The translations under genes were made by a program, and so were the position numbers. Under the pieces are notes generated by a model. That model was not told where the DNA came from, searched no databases, and saw only the letters and a list, made by a program, of their open reading frames with translations. DNA of 64,000 nt, from contig CAIQIQ010000003.1 in the NCBI GenBank assembly GCA_903871935.1, positions 1-64,000 of the forward strand, in the 5' to 3' direction. Shown here in pieces: positions 1 to 8,956 of this stretch (positions within the stretch are counted from its first letter, which is position 1; each line of letters opens with the position of its first letter). The stretch comes from an uncultured Phycisphaerales bacterium. GTDB taxonomy: Bacteria > Planctomycetota > Phycisphaerae > Tepidisphaerales > Tepidisphaeraceae.

Positions 1-1163
1 CTTTCGTTGCTGTATTCCGCCGCGCTGGAGACCCCGACGAAGCCGGGCATAACGGCCGAGGTGGCCGGGCCGAAATCGAACTTGCGCATGCCCTCCACCG
101 GCACTTCCTCAGCGCCCTTGATCAGGCGGATGTTGTCTATGAAGATCGTCTGCCGGTCAACCGCAACGTTGAATGCGACGATCTTCGAGGCATCCAGCAT
201 CCGCCGTCCCTTTTCGGTTCCCAGGGCGCCGACAGGGAGTTTCACCGTCGTCAGGCCCGGTTTGAGCATCCGCTCCCAACTGTGGCGCTGGTCGAAGCTG
301 GCCTTGGGTTTGTCCATGACCCAGCCGCTGACGGAGACGGGCTTGTCAGCGGGGTTGAAGATGTCGAAGGCCAGCGTGTCGAAGTGGCTCCAGTCGCCGC
401 CGAAGTCGGTGAATTGGACGTTGCCGGCCGGGGCATTGCTTTCGAGCTTGAGGGCCTTCCTGTTCTCGGCGGCATGCTCCTCAACGATGGTGAGCTTGCT
501 CTTGCCCTTGAACTCCTCAGGCCAGTCTTCCAGGATGTACTTGCCGGTGTCGGCGCCCTCGAAGCCATAGAGCACCTTCACCTGGAAGTCGCCCGAGCCC
601 CTGACCAGCCGGATGTTGTCCAGGTAGATCGTGGCGGGCTTGGCGGCGTCGCCGTTGGTAAACGAGAAGGAGAGCCACTCAAGCTTGTCCACGTCCAGGG
701 GCTTGGTGGTCCGCCCGCGGAACATGCTGCCCAGCGGGATCTCGATAGTCCGCTTGCCTTCGGGGAGGCTGAGTTGCAGATTAAAACGCGTGTCATAGCT
801 CTTGGCTTGGTCGTCCCGCGCGTAGCAGTAGACCTTGACCGGCCCGCCTTCGATGAAGATGTCCACGATCAGCCGGTCGTACTTGCTCCAGCTTCCACCC
901 AGGTTCTGGCCACGGCCGAAGCTGAACCCCATGCCGAAGCCCTTGGCGTCCAGAGCAATTTTGCCGGCCGTCTGGCCCTGCGTGGCGTGGTCGGTTACGA
1001 GGGACAGGCGCTCGAGACCCTCGAATGCGTTTGTTTCCCCCTTCTCGAAGCCCGCCAGGATGGCTTCTTTGGACTCCGCCGGTTTGATGGTGGGAGATTG
1101 GGCTATCGCCGAAACTGCCAATGTGGCCATGGCCATCATCGCAACGAACAGGCGCGAGTTCAT
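1..1163 (-). CDS. Secreted two-module protein, partial (runs off window start)
   Basis: The reading frame is open from an ATG at 1163 to the first base of the window, so at least 387 codons are present and the C-terminus is missing. The start follows AGGAG at a good distance and opens a signal peptide (MNSRLFVAMMAMATLAVSAIA). Two similar modules of about 160 residues follow, each ending in a strand of the form YLDNIRLVRG or FIDNIRLIKG, as in beta-sandwich carbohydrate-binding modules. After the second module comes FDFGPATSAVMPGFVGV, a motif often seen at the start of a further beta-sandwich domain in glycan-active exoproteins. The role is inferred: an exported sugar-binding or sugar-cleaving protein whose catalytic part, if any, lies outside the window. 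Confidence 0.8.
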   Translation of the reverse strand, partial: MNSRLFVAMMAMATLAVSAIAQSPTIKPAESKEAILAGFEKGETNAFEGLERLSLVTDHATQGQTAGKIALDAKGFGMGFSFGRGQNLGGSWSKYDRLIVDIFIEGGPVKVYCYARDDQAKSYDTRFNLQLSLPEGKRTIEIPLGSMFRGRTTKPLDVDKLEWLSFSFTNGDAAKPATIYLDNIRLVRGSGDFQVKVLYGFEGADTGKYILEDWPEEFKGKSKLTIVEEHAAENRKALKLESNAPAGNVQFTDFGGDWSHFDTLAFDIFNPADKPVSVSGWVMDKPKASFDQRHSWERMLKPGLTTVKLPVGALGTEKGRRMLDASKIVAFNVAVDRQTIFIDNIRLIKGAEEVPVEGMRKFDFGPATSAVMPGFVGVSSAAEYSNE

Positions 1164-1266
1164 GTGTTTCTCCTTTGGGAGGTTAAGGCATCGTGCATCT
1201 CGCACCGGCCGCCGTCAACAGCCAACAGGTCGCCCGAGAGTCACTTGATGGGAGGGAACTAAGGGG

Positions 1267-1545
1267 ATGATTCCAACGGGAACGCATGATGCCGACGGGG
1301 ATGTGACTGCAATCACGAATCACGCTACTGGCGGTGCCATGCAGTCGTTCAACCACTATACGTACGACGCCCACGGTCAGCCCATTGCCATGACAACGGC
1401 GGTCGGCACATATAGCTACGGTTACGACGCCGATGGTCAGTTCATTTCGGTGCAGGCCCGCGGCGGGCGATCGATCACGTATTATCGCTGCCAGTGCGCG
1501 GTTGCCGTGTCGTCCCTTATGGGCAGGATCAGAGCATCGTGGTAG
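1267..1545 (+). pseudogene. RHS/YD-repeat gene fragment
   Basis: This short frame encodes two YD-type repeats (YTYDAHGQPIAMTTAVGTYS and YGYDADGQFISVQ) and then loses similarity before its stop. RHS proteins are normally well over 1000 residues with dozens of such repeats, so this is a scar and not a functional gene. No ribosome-binding site precedes the first ATG, and no toxin tip domain or cognate immunity gene is adjacent. It fills most of the spacer between the secreted protein at 1163 and the membrane protein at 2051. It probably survives from a larger polymorphic-toxin gene that was deleted. Confidence 0.7.
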
Positions 1546-1556
1546 CAGTGGCCGTG

Positions 1557-2051
1557 TCAAAGAAATGTTGCGGACCTTACAGTGCCGCACTCAGGGCAAC
1601 GATCCGGCGTCGCTCGCATGTCATACCCGCACTGGACACATAGTCCCTGGGCAATCCGATTTCGCCCACGATACCGGCGATGGAGCCTGTGGGTGTAATC
1701 GGCAGCGGACAGGATCGAGAAGAGCAGCAGCGGCGAGTACAGGAAGACCATCAGCAGGTTCGGGTTTGGCGCCAAAGCGTTGGACGCCGGCAGGCGCCTG
1801 TGCACGTAGTAAAGACCCAGTGCACCATGAATCTCCACCAGCGGCTCTCCGCCTGTGGCGACCTCGGTCACGGGCCACTGGATGAGAGCCGTGCCATCAA
1901 TCACTGCACCCTCAAGCGGCAGGGCGATGGGACGCAGAAAGCTCACCACGATCACCAACAGCGTAAACGCCGCCAGGATCTTGGAAATCAGACTGACGAT
2001 CGTGAGGAGGGGTTTCACTTGTGTGGCATTGTAGCATCGGGTATCGCCCAT
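1557..2051 (-). CDS. Small membrane protein with C-terminal zinc ribbon
   Basis: The 164-residue product has two hydrophobic segments (around KILAAFTLLVIVVSFLRPIA and LLMVFLYSPLLLFSILSA), a basic stretch, and a C-terminal zinc ribbon CVQCGYDMRATPDRCPECG. This CxxCGYDxRATPxRCPECG tail is very common on unrelated short membrane proteins of planctomycetes and is one of the best lineage markers here. I chose the ATG at 2051 because AGGAGG lies six bases upstream; the frame stays open to 2147, but that part looks non-coding. The two cysteine pairs should bind one zinc ion on the cytoplasmic side. The cellular function is unknown. Confidence 0.7.
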   Translation of the reverse strand: MGDTRCYNATQVKPLLTIVSLISKILAAFTLLVIVVSFLRPIALPLEGAVIDGTALIQWPVTEVATGGEPLVEIHGALGLYYVHRRLPASNALAPNPNLLMVFLYSPLLLFSILSAADYTHRLHRRYRGRNRIAQGLCVQCGYDMRATPDRCPECGTVRSATFL

Positions 2052-2147
2052 CAGCGCCTCCTGCCGGCGCGGATCATCCATGACGTTCTGCGACTTGATG
2101 CCTTCGCAGGCGTCCGGCCACTGACAACAGCAATGTGTCCCCACCAC

Positions 2148-3152
2148 CTACCGTCCCCGGAGCGTATCCATCGCGACAATTGTTTCGGCAAGTTCCATGG
2201 TCTTGACGGCATCGGAGAAGTTCGAGCCCGGCGGCGTCCTGGTTCGGATGCCGTCGATAAACTCGCGGTGCTTGGCGAGGAATCCGGCGTAGCGCCAGAT
2301 CTCGCTGCTGCCGGCCACCTCCTTCGTATCATGGACTACTCCCTTGGTGTCGCCATTGGCGTAGAGGATGCCTTTGCCCTCATGCTCGGCGTCCACCCAG
2401 ATCCCCGGAGAGTGCATCTCGACCTTGAAGATGCGCCGGCCGCTCGCCCACGTTGTGACCATGATGCCCACAGCGCCGGTGGAGAACTCGATCAGGGCGG
2501 AGACGGCGTTGTTATCCGGCACCCCGACTCCCTGCATGACGCTGTGCACCTTCACCACCTCGCCGCCGCACATCCAGCGAATCGTGTCGACGGCGTGGAT
2601 GCCGTCGTCGATGAGGCGGTCGCGCAGGTCCAGGTAGGGCACGATGTTGCACTTGAAGAAGACGCAGCGTGCGTGAAAGATCGGGCCGCGCTTTAGGCAC
2701 TCCTCGCGCAGCTTCACAATCATGGGCGTGGCCCGGCGCTGGAAGCCGACCTGCGTGATGCATCCGTTGGCCTCGGCCAGCCGGGCGAGGTTGCGCGCCG
2801 AGTGCAGGTTCACCCCCATCGGCTTCTCGATGAAGAGATTGAGCTTCTGCTGCAGGCACCATACCCAGATGTCGTACATGATGTTGGGCTGGCCGATGAC
2901 ATAGACAGCTTCAGGGGCGACCTGCTCGATCATCTTTCGATAGGCCAGGGGATCGCGGTCGGCGCCGTAGCGCTTCTCGATGCCATACTTGTCTGCGGTG
3001 GTCTTGAGACGCTCAGGATCGATATCGCAGATGGCGGCAATCTCGACGTCCTTCATCGAAGCGATCGATGGATAGTGAACGTAGTTTGCCTGGTCTCCAG
3101 CGCCGACGATGGCGACGCGAACTTTGCGGTTCTGTGATGCATCTGTGGCCAT
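2148..3152 (-). CDS. Gfo/Idh/MocA family NAD(P)-dependent oxidoreductase
   Basis: A 334-residue protein of the usual family length. The N-terminal Rossmann fold is marked by VAIVGAGDQAN, and the family signature EKP lies in NLFIEKPMGVNLHSARNL, where the lysine acts in catalysis. The C-terminal half is the alpha/beta substrate domain, with DGIHAVDTIRWMCGG near the middle. Such enzymes oxidise or reduce hydroxyl groups of sugars, inositols and related polyols with NAD(P). The substrate cannot be read from the sequence. The start follows AGAGGAA. It shares its strand with the genes at 3318-6485, but a 165-base gap leaves co-transcription open. Confidence 0.9.
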   Translation of the reverse strand: MATDASQNRKVRVAIVGAGDQANYVHYPSIASMKDVEIAAICDIDPERLKTTADKYGIEKRYGADRDPLAYRKMIEQVAPEAVYVIGQPNIMYDIWVWCLQQKLNLFIEKPMGVNLHSARNLARLAEANGCITQVGFQRRATPMIVKLREECLKRGPIFHARCVFFKCNIVPYLDLRDRLIDDGIHAVDTIRWMCGGEVVKVHSVMQGVGVPDNNAVSALIEFSTGAVGIMVTTWASGRRIFKVEMHSPGIWVDAEHEGKGILYANGDTKGVVHDTKEVAGSSEIWRYAGFLAKHREFIDGIRTRTPPGSNFSDAVKTMELAETIVAMDTLRGR

Positions 3153-3317
3153 GCTATTCCTCTTCTTCTGGGATCACGTGCAATGCAACTGCTCTGCACT
3201 GATCCGGGATTCCTCAGGCCGCCTTGGTCTGCGCCTATTGTCGCGGCCGGCGGTTCGGGCATCGTACGTTCACGCGAACACCGCGGCAACGCCATGGTGT
3301 CGTGGAACCATCCGTCG

Positions 3318-4382
3318 TTATACCTTGAACCGTTCAAAGGTGTGCCGCGTCGGTAATCCCCGTGCGATCCAGAATTCGCGTTGGGTTGGTAGAAGGTAGA
3401 AGCTGTCAATGGTCAGGCAGGGATCTCCGCCAAGGCGGTTCCGGCAGATCGTATGCCCCGGCCGGCCGCCCGTATCCCGCAGCATGGCTTCGACCACCGC
3501 CGGGCTGATCCGGCCTCGGTGCTTTCCGATCAATTGCCAGATGCGTTTGGCTCTCGCCTGCGTATTGTTCTCCCCCGTCGAACGCGGGACGAGTTGGCGG
3601 GTGATCCGGGTAAGTACCGGGCTTTCCAGGTGGTTTGCCCTTCCTACGGCGTCCGTACATTCGATGCAGTCGATCTTTCCCGGTATTCCCTCCACCACCC
3701 ATGCATTCTTCCTGGCGTCGGCCAGAAGGAAAACGAATCCGCCGGCGTTGGGCGTTTCCCGCAGCAGAGAGACGGCCTCCTTGCAGTCTTTGCAGGCCAA
3801 GATGCCTGTGATCAGGTTCGCGGTCGGAACGCCGGTGATCGGTGGAGCGGGCTTCCGCCAGATCTTCCAGATAGCAGTCGTCCACACCAGAGACATCCCG
3901 TGCTCGTTGATCCCGGCATCCGGGAAACGTCCCGGCCGGCTTGAGTAGGTGAGCATCCGTGGCCAGCCTTTGGCTTTGAACCTCACCAGCCGGGACCAGG
4001 GATAGATGCTTGGCATGCCGTCCCAATTCATTCCGATGATCGGCTTTCCGTCGACGGTTCCCTCTCCGGTGGCGGCCACTGCGGTGCAGTTACGGAGCCG
4101 GCCCAGGGCAAAGTCCTCTTCGCAGAATAGACGGGCGATATCGAGATAGGTCCGCCCGCTCCCCGCGGCAATACCTTCAACCAGCGCATCGAGCTCGCGT
4201 TTGTACCTCCAGGGGAAAGCCATGCACTTCTTCACGAAATCCCACTGGATCTTCTTCATCTTGAAGTCTCCATCGAGCCCGAGATTGATGCTCTCGTGGA
4301 ACTCCTCGCCATACGCTCGCCCGCACGCATACAGGGTGCCGGCATAGTCAATGACCTGGAACTGTGTCTTCTGTAGAGCCAT
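3318..4382 (-). CDS. C45-type peptidase / acyl-transferase-like Ntn hydrolase
   Basis: The 354-residue product resembles acyl-CoA:6-aminopenicillanate acyl-transferase (peptidase family C45). The expected self-cleavage site is LRNCTAVAATG, making Cys99 the N-terminal nucleophile after processing. GMNWDG around residue 120 fits the conserved asparagine/aspartate region, and DAGINEHGMSLVWTT is the usual family block further on. No signal peptide is seen, so it should act in the cytoplasm on an amide or peptide bond of a small molecule. The substrate is unknown. It lies 45 bases downstream of the large gene at 4428-6485 on the same strand, so the two probably form an operon and may act on the same compound. 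Confidence 0.75.
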   Translation of the reverse strand: MALQKTQFQVIDYAGTLYACGRAYGEEFHESINLGLDGDFKMKKIQWDFVKKCMAFPWRYKRELDALVEGIAAGSGRTYLDIARLFCEEDFALGRLRNCTAVAATGEGTVDGKPIIGMNWDGMPSIYPWSRLVRFKAKGWPRMLTYSSRPGRFPDAGINEHGMSLVWTTAIWKIWRKPAPPITGVPTANLITGILACKDCKEAVSLLRETPNAGGFVFLLADARKNAWVVEGIPGKIDCIECTDAVGRANHLESPVLTRITRQLVPRSTGENNTQARAKRIWQLIGKHRGRISPAVVEAMLRDTGGRPGHTICRNRLGGDPCLTIDSFYLLPTQREFWIARGLPTRHTFERFKV

Positions 4383-4427
4383 GTTCGCCTCTCAAATCAC
4401 CGTACGGAAACTCGGCGGATGCATCCG

Positions 4428-6485
4428 CTATTGTGCTGCTGTCGCAATCTTGAAGACAGCGATGCCGTTATGCTCCACGCGCTGGGTAGTTCTGATGGTA
4501 AACGCGCCATGTTTCTCTTTCACCATCCGAACCTTGTCCTGTTTCCATCTTCCGTTGTCTCGCAGGCTTTCGACTTTCCCGGGCTTGCGGCTGGCAAGAC
4601 ACACGGTGAAGGTCAGGTCACTGATTGCATCACCATGCGGGTTTCCGATGCCGACGATGATCCTGTCTTCCTGAACCACCAGGATAGGGAACAGAGTCTG
4701 CACATGCGGAGTGACCAGGGCCAGGGGTTTGCGGTTGAGCCACTGCAGAAGGGCATGGAATTGCCGCTTTCGACTCTCATTCATGAATGAGGAACTGAGA
4801 AGGCCTCCGGCCTGCGTGTCAAACGGGACGATGGCGGTGCGGCCGCCGAGGTGGTTCTGGCTTACTACGATCCCGTGTCCCGTCGGTTTCATCGCATAGC
4901 TGCAGATGCGCGACACGATCCTGGCGTCCTTCGTTAACTCAAACTGCCAGGGACGGGCGGGTTCAGCTCGGAAGTTCAGAAGGTCGCCTTGGGCGCCAAA
5001 GCGGCCATCGGTGATCTCTTCAATCACGGCCGGGACATCCTCTTTGCGCGCGGCGACGCCGCACAGGTCGCCCTTGCCAAGCATGATGAGCGATTCGGCA
5101 GCTCGCGCATCCAGCAACACGCCTTTGGCGAACATCCGCTGGATTTCGTCATCGCGAAGGCACATGACCTGCTCACCGGTCAATACCGTCACATCGCCCG
5201 TGCCGTACTTGGTGGCAAAGCCCATGGCCGGAAGAATGCTGTCCCAAGCTCTACTGCGAATCAGCGCATTGGTCTTTGCAGCGTTGCCAACGCCACGGAC
5301 ATGGCGCCCGATCGCGGGATTGATATAGAGACCAATGCCTTCCTGCTGCTGGCGATCAATGCCAAGATCGGCGAGGGCCTGCATAAACGGTTTGTCGCGG
5401 CCCAGCATTTCCACGCAGCGATGGTCGGCCAGGAGATCGAGCCGGCCGCAGAACCGGTATAGATCAAAGGTCACCTCAGGCATGCCGATGAGCTGGGCGA
5501 AGGCCAGTTGCAGCCTCACCACGCTTGCGGATTTGAAATAGGTGGAGAATGGGTAGTTCTCGATCTCGCCGGCCATGGGGATGTGCTTCGGCAGCACGTG
5601 CATGACCTGCCTCGAAATGTTGATGCCGCTGACAAAATCGACCGAGATGGATTCGGTGTAGCCGCCCAGCCCCGGCCGCACCCAGGGGACCGGTGAACCC
5701 AGCGCACCAAGGTGGTCCTCCCACACACGACCCTCACTGGCGTGACCTTCGATGTCGCTGACCATGAGCGATACGTGTGTGCCGGGGCTCACCGCATGCA
5801 CGGTCTCGGCGGCGCCGCGCACGATTGTCTTCAACATATCGGCCTGAAATGCGAACATCGCATCGCGAACGGTATTTGGCGGATCGGCGAGCACAGCCTT
5901 GAGAAGCTCAGTGCGCGTCCACATCCGGCCGGTTCGCTTCCCCATTTCGGCAAGGCAGTCTTCGCAGTAGCAGAATGACTGCAAGCCCGCGCGAAGCGTG
6001 GCACGGGTATCGTCATCAGCCCAGATTCGCTGCGGCTTGAGCGCGCCGAATATCCGGTACATCTGGTTGACGTGATCAAGCCAGCGCTGATCCCGCGGAC
6101 AGGCGATGCAGCGGCTGACCGTTCCGTTTTCAGCAACCGCCCAGCGGAAATCGAACCGGTCGTCACACACCCGGGCATCGCCGGGGTAATGGGAGAACCC
6201 AAGGGTCCACCACATATTGATCGACGGGGCGATATTCCTTTTGCGCAGTTTTCTGAATACCGGAGCCAGTAGCGCTGCTACCTTCTCGCATTCCTCGATG
6301 GTGCCCAGGCCCGGCGAGAGTTCTTCGCCATGCGGCACAAAGAACATGACCTCATCGGCCTTGGATGTTTCGATAAGCTCCCACATGGCTGCCTCGTCGG
6401 CCCTGAATGAACGCGGGTTCAGCGCAAGTCTCAAATGCCAGCGCACACGATTCCCAATCGGTTTCTTCTTTAGTAGTTCAGACAT
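4428..6485 (-). CDS. Large putative glycosidase-superfamily protein
   Basis: This 685-residue protein has no signal peptide. Its N-terminal part reads like a TIM barrel of the glycosidase superfamily: alternating strands and helices, an acidic loop IWADDDTRATL after a strand, and a CYCEDC cysteine pair. A middle domain (about 370-500) and a beta-rich C-terminal domain follow, an arrangement similar to beta-galactosidase-like or alpha-amylase-like enzymes with a class I glutamine amidotransferase-like middle. I do not recognise a specific family and cannot name the catalytic residues. The gene is the first of a two-gene unit with the C45-type hydrolase and is divergent from the transglutaminase-like gene at 6637. 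Confidence 0.6.
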   Translation of the reverse strand: MSELLKKKPIGNRVRWHLRLALNPRSFRADEAAMWELIETSKADEVMFFVPHGEELSPGLGTIEECEKVAALLAPVFRKLRKRNIAPSINMWWTLGFSHYPGDARVCDDRFDFRWAVAENGTVSRCIACPRDQRWLDHVNQMYRIFGALKPQRIWADDDTRATLRAGLQSFCYCEDCLAEMGKRTGRMWTRTELLKAVLADPPNTVRDAMFAFQADMLKTIVRGAAETVHAVSPGTHVSLMVSDIEGHASEGRVWEDHLGALGSPVPWVRPGLGGYTESISVDFVSGINISRQVMHVLPKHIPMAGEIENYPFSTYFKSASVVRLQLAFAQLIGMPEVTFDLYRFCGRLDLLADHRCVEMLGRDKPFMQALADLGIDRQQQEGIGLYINPAIGRHVRGVGNAAKTNALIRSRAWDSILPAMGFATKYGTGDVTVLTGEQVMCLRDDEIQRMFAKGVLLDARAAESLIMLGKGDLCGVAARKEDVPAVIEEITDGRFGAQGDLLNFRAEPARPWQFELTKDARIVSRICSYAMKPTGHGIVVSQNHLGGRTAIVPFDTQAGGLLSSSFMNESRKRQFHALLQWLNRKPLALVTPHVQTLFPILVVQEDRIIVGIGNPHGDAISDLTFTVCLASRKPGKVESLRDNGRWKQDKVRMVKEKHGAFTIRTTQRVEHNGIAVFKIATAAQ

Positions 6486-6636
6486 GGGTCAGTTCTTCTC
6501 CTCATCAATTGGGCAACGAGTATACCGGTCAGAGGCTGGAAACACTCTCTCACATGGCTACACTCATCCGGAACCGCATGGACAGAATCATGCAGGTCCG
6601 GTTACTCTTCCAGCCTGGTATTCATCTGAGGTCCTT

Positions 6637-8691
6637 ATGCACACCAATTCAACACGCATCCGATTCGGTCGACTGATTGCCGCTGTGGCTGTCGCCGCCG
6701 TCGCCCTTGTCGTCTCGCCCGCGCAAGCAGCCGAGCCAGTCGGCGCCCGGCCTGCAACCGTCTGCAACGTTAAGGTCCTTTCCGACAAGGTTCTGGATGT
6801 TTCCAGCTTCGACGCCTGGAAGAAGTCCTACATCGACGGCAAATCGACCAATCAGGACAAAGCCATTGCCATCTGGCAGTCGGTCATTACGTTCCAGTAC
6901 CAGGACATGCCGCCGGCCGAATACCTGCAGCACGAGAATCTCGTCTACGATGCGATCAAGATGTTCAATGTCTATGGCTACGCCATGTGCTCTCCCCACA
7001 GCTCGCACATGACTTCTCTGGCACGCCAGATCGGCTTTGGCGCCCGCGGCTGGGCGATTTCCCATCACAGCGTCAATGAGTTTTTCTATGATAACTCATG
7101 GCATCATTTTGACTCCTCCCTGATGTGCTACTTCCCCAAAGAGGATGGCACGATTGCCGGCATCGAAGACATCTGGGCGGCGATCAGGCCGTTCTATGAT
7201 GCTCATCCCGAAATGGCCAACGCCGACGAAAAGCAGCGGGATAAGCTTCTACGCACATTTGAGTTCGCCGATGGCCGAACCGGCTGGAAGAAGGGCCCGA
7301 AACTGATCGCTTCCAGCCCGCAACTGAATGCCAAGGGCTGGTGGCCGGCCGGCACCCACGGCTGGTATGCCACCATGCAGGACTTCGATGGCACAGCCGG
7401 CCCGGGCCAGAAGGCCTACATTTTCGACTACGGCGCTTCGCTGGGCTATCAGGTGAACATCCAACTCCGCAAGGGCGAACGAATCACCCGCAACTGGTCC
7501 AACCAGGGCTTGCACATCAACATGGTAGCCGGTGCCAACAATGCGCCCGATGCCATGGCGGATGCCAGCGGTTTCCTCAAGAACAACCAGGCTTTCTGCG
7601 ACAAGCTCGACCCCATGCATCCCAATCTTACTAATGGCCGGATTGGCAACGGCACGCACGAATACACCGTGCCGATGGATGATGCCGAGTTGGCCGGCGG
7701 CGCTGCACTTGTCTATAGCAACCTCACTGCCGCCGGCGGCAAAATCGCGGCCAAGGATAGCACCAAGCCCGGCGAACTGGTCATCCGCATGCCTTCCAGC
7801 TACGTCTGCCTGAACGGCAAGATCGACCTGGTCGCCGCAGCATCGGCCAACTCGCCGATCACCATCTCGCTCAGCGACAACAATGGCCTGGACTGGAAGC
7901 CCGTAACTAAGCTCACTGACGCATCCGCCGCGTCCGTGGACCTTTCCAAGCTTATCGTGCGCCGATATGACTATCGCCTGAAGTTCGAACTTGCCGGGCA
8001 GTCGGCCATCAGCGCTCTCAAGATCACCGACACAATCCAGCATTCCCAACGCCCGCTGCCTGCGCTGGCCGCCGGCGAGAACACCATCACCTTCGCGGCC
8101 GGGCCGCGCGAGAGCACGATCACGGTTGAGGCCAACAACATGCTCAACCACAAGGACAAGCAGGTCCTCTACACGGATTTCCATCCGACGATCAAGAACC
8201 TCAAGGAGGATCTGGTCGTCTCCGGCCCCGAGGGGAGTATGACCGTCCCGATTGCTGTTCCCGCTGGCGCTGCAATATCCCGACTGCGCATCTGCCCCGT
8301 CTATCGCGCGTGGAGCGACGGCGATTCGTGGAAGGTGGATGTCTCCTTCGATGATGGCAAGACATTCGCTTCCGCCGGCGACACGCCTACGCAGGCGGGC
8401 GGCCGGCAGAACTACCTGATCGTCAACGATATCCCCAAGGATGCGGCCAAGGCCCTTGTGCGCTTCACCGGCAAGTCGTCCGCGGGTAACCAACTCCGCT
8501 CATTCCGCATCGACGCGGATTACACCACGCCCGCCTTTGGCTTCCGGCCGGTCAAGGTGACGTACGCCTGGGACCAGGCCGGCCAGGAGAAGCAAGACGA
8601 GCACATCGCCAGCAAGCCGGAAGAGACGTACAAGATCGTTTGCGATGCCAAGCCCAAGATGAAGTCGATCACGATGGAGCTGGCGGAATAG
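6637..8691 (+). CDS. Secreted transglutaminase-like protein
   Basis: I start this at 6637 and not at the upstream end of the open frame: GAGG lies just upstream and the ATG opens a clear signal peptide (MHTNSTRIRFGRLIAAVAVA, then a hydrophobic core ending AQAAE). The 684-residue product carries a transglutaminase-like catalytic triad: Cys118 in YAMCSPHSS, His144 in HHSVNEFFYDN and Asp159 in WHHFDSS, in the usual C-H-D order and spacing. The remaining 500 residues are beta-rich and probably form several sandwich domains. In bacteria this fold is more often a protease or amidase than a cross-linker, so the reaction is uncertain. It is divergent from the gene ending at 6485, with promoters expected in 6486-6636. 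Confidence 0.75.
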   Translation: MHTNSTRIRFGRLIAAVAVAAVALVVSPAQAAEPVGARPATVCNVKVLSDKVLDVSSFDAWKKSYIDGKSTNQDKAIAIWQSVITFQYQDMPPAEYLQHENLVYDAIKMFNVYGYAMCSPHSSHMTSLARQIGFGARGWAISHHSVNEFFYDNSWHHFDSSLMCYFPKEDGTIAGIEDIWAAIRPFYDAHPEMANADEKQRDKLLRTFEFADGRTGWKKGPKLIASSPQLNAKGWWPAGTHGWYATMQDFDGTAGPGQKAYIFDYGASLGYQVNIQLRKGERITRNWSNQGLHINMVAGANNAPDAMADASGFLKNNQAFCDKLDPMHPNLTNGRIGNGTHEYTVPMDDAELAGGAALVYSNLTAAGGKIAAKDSTKPGELVIRMPSSYVCLNGKIDLVAAASANSPITISLSDNNGLDWKPVTKLTDASAASVDLSKLIVRRYDYRLKFELAGQSAISALKITDTIQHSQRPLPALAAGENTITFAAGPRESTITVEANNMLNHKDKQVLYTDFHPTIKNLKEDLVVSGPEGSMTVPIAVPAGAAISRLRICPVYRAWSDGDSWKVDVSFDDGKTFASAGDTPTQAGGRQNYLIVNDIPKDAAKALVRFTGKSSAGNQLRSFRIDADYTTPAFGFRPVKVTYAWDQAGQEKQDEHIASKPEETYKIVCDAKPKMKSITMELAE

Positions 8692-8836
8692 GATACAAAG
8701 CGGCCCAGACGTCGGCGCCGCATTAACGACCGGTGATTCCCCAAGCCTTGGCGAATGCCTCAAACGACCGGCTGGGCGGAGTGGCCGGCTCGGCTGGGAA
8801 GCAGCAGCGCGGCAGGCTCTTTGCCGCGAGGTGGTA

Positions 8837-8870
8837 CGACAGGCATTGGCAGCATACGCCATGCCTGTCG
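8837..8870. terminator. Hairpin between convergent genes, possible two-way terminator
   Basis: CGACAGGCA (8837-8845) pairs with TGCCTGTCG (8862-8870), and TGGC pairs with GCCA inside it, with one bulged T and a seven-base loop. That gives 13 base pairs. It lies between two convergent genes ending at 8691 and 8957, where a terminator is expected. No U-tract follows on either strand, so it may work as a processing barrier instead. The rest of 8692-8956 shows nothing I can support. Confidence 0.45.
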
Positions 8871-8956
8871 CAACCTGTGCTGGTGCATGGGCACTTTGTC
8901 TCATTCTGGATCTTTCGGCATTCCATGGGATGCTCCGGTTGGTGGATGTCGTACTC

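Noticed and set aside
282-1262. 326-codon open frame on the + strand
   Set aside because: It is antisense to the secreted protein gene, which has a signal peptide and a ribosome-binding site; the + frame has neither and looks like a high-GC shadow.
6217-8691. 824-codon version of the transglutaminase-like protein
   Set aside because: The first 140 codons are antisense to the divergent gene at 4428-6485 and its promoter. The ATG at 6637 opens a proper signal peptide.
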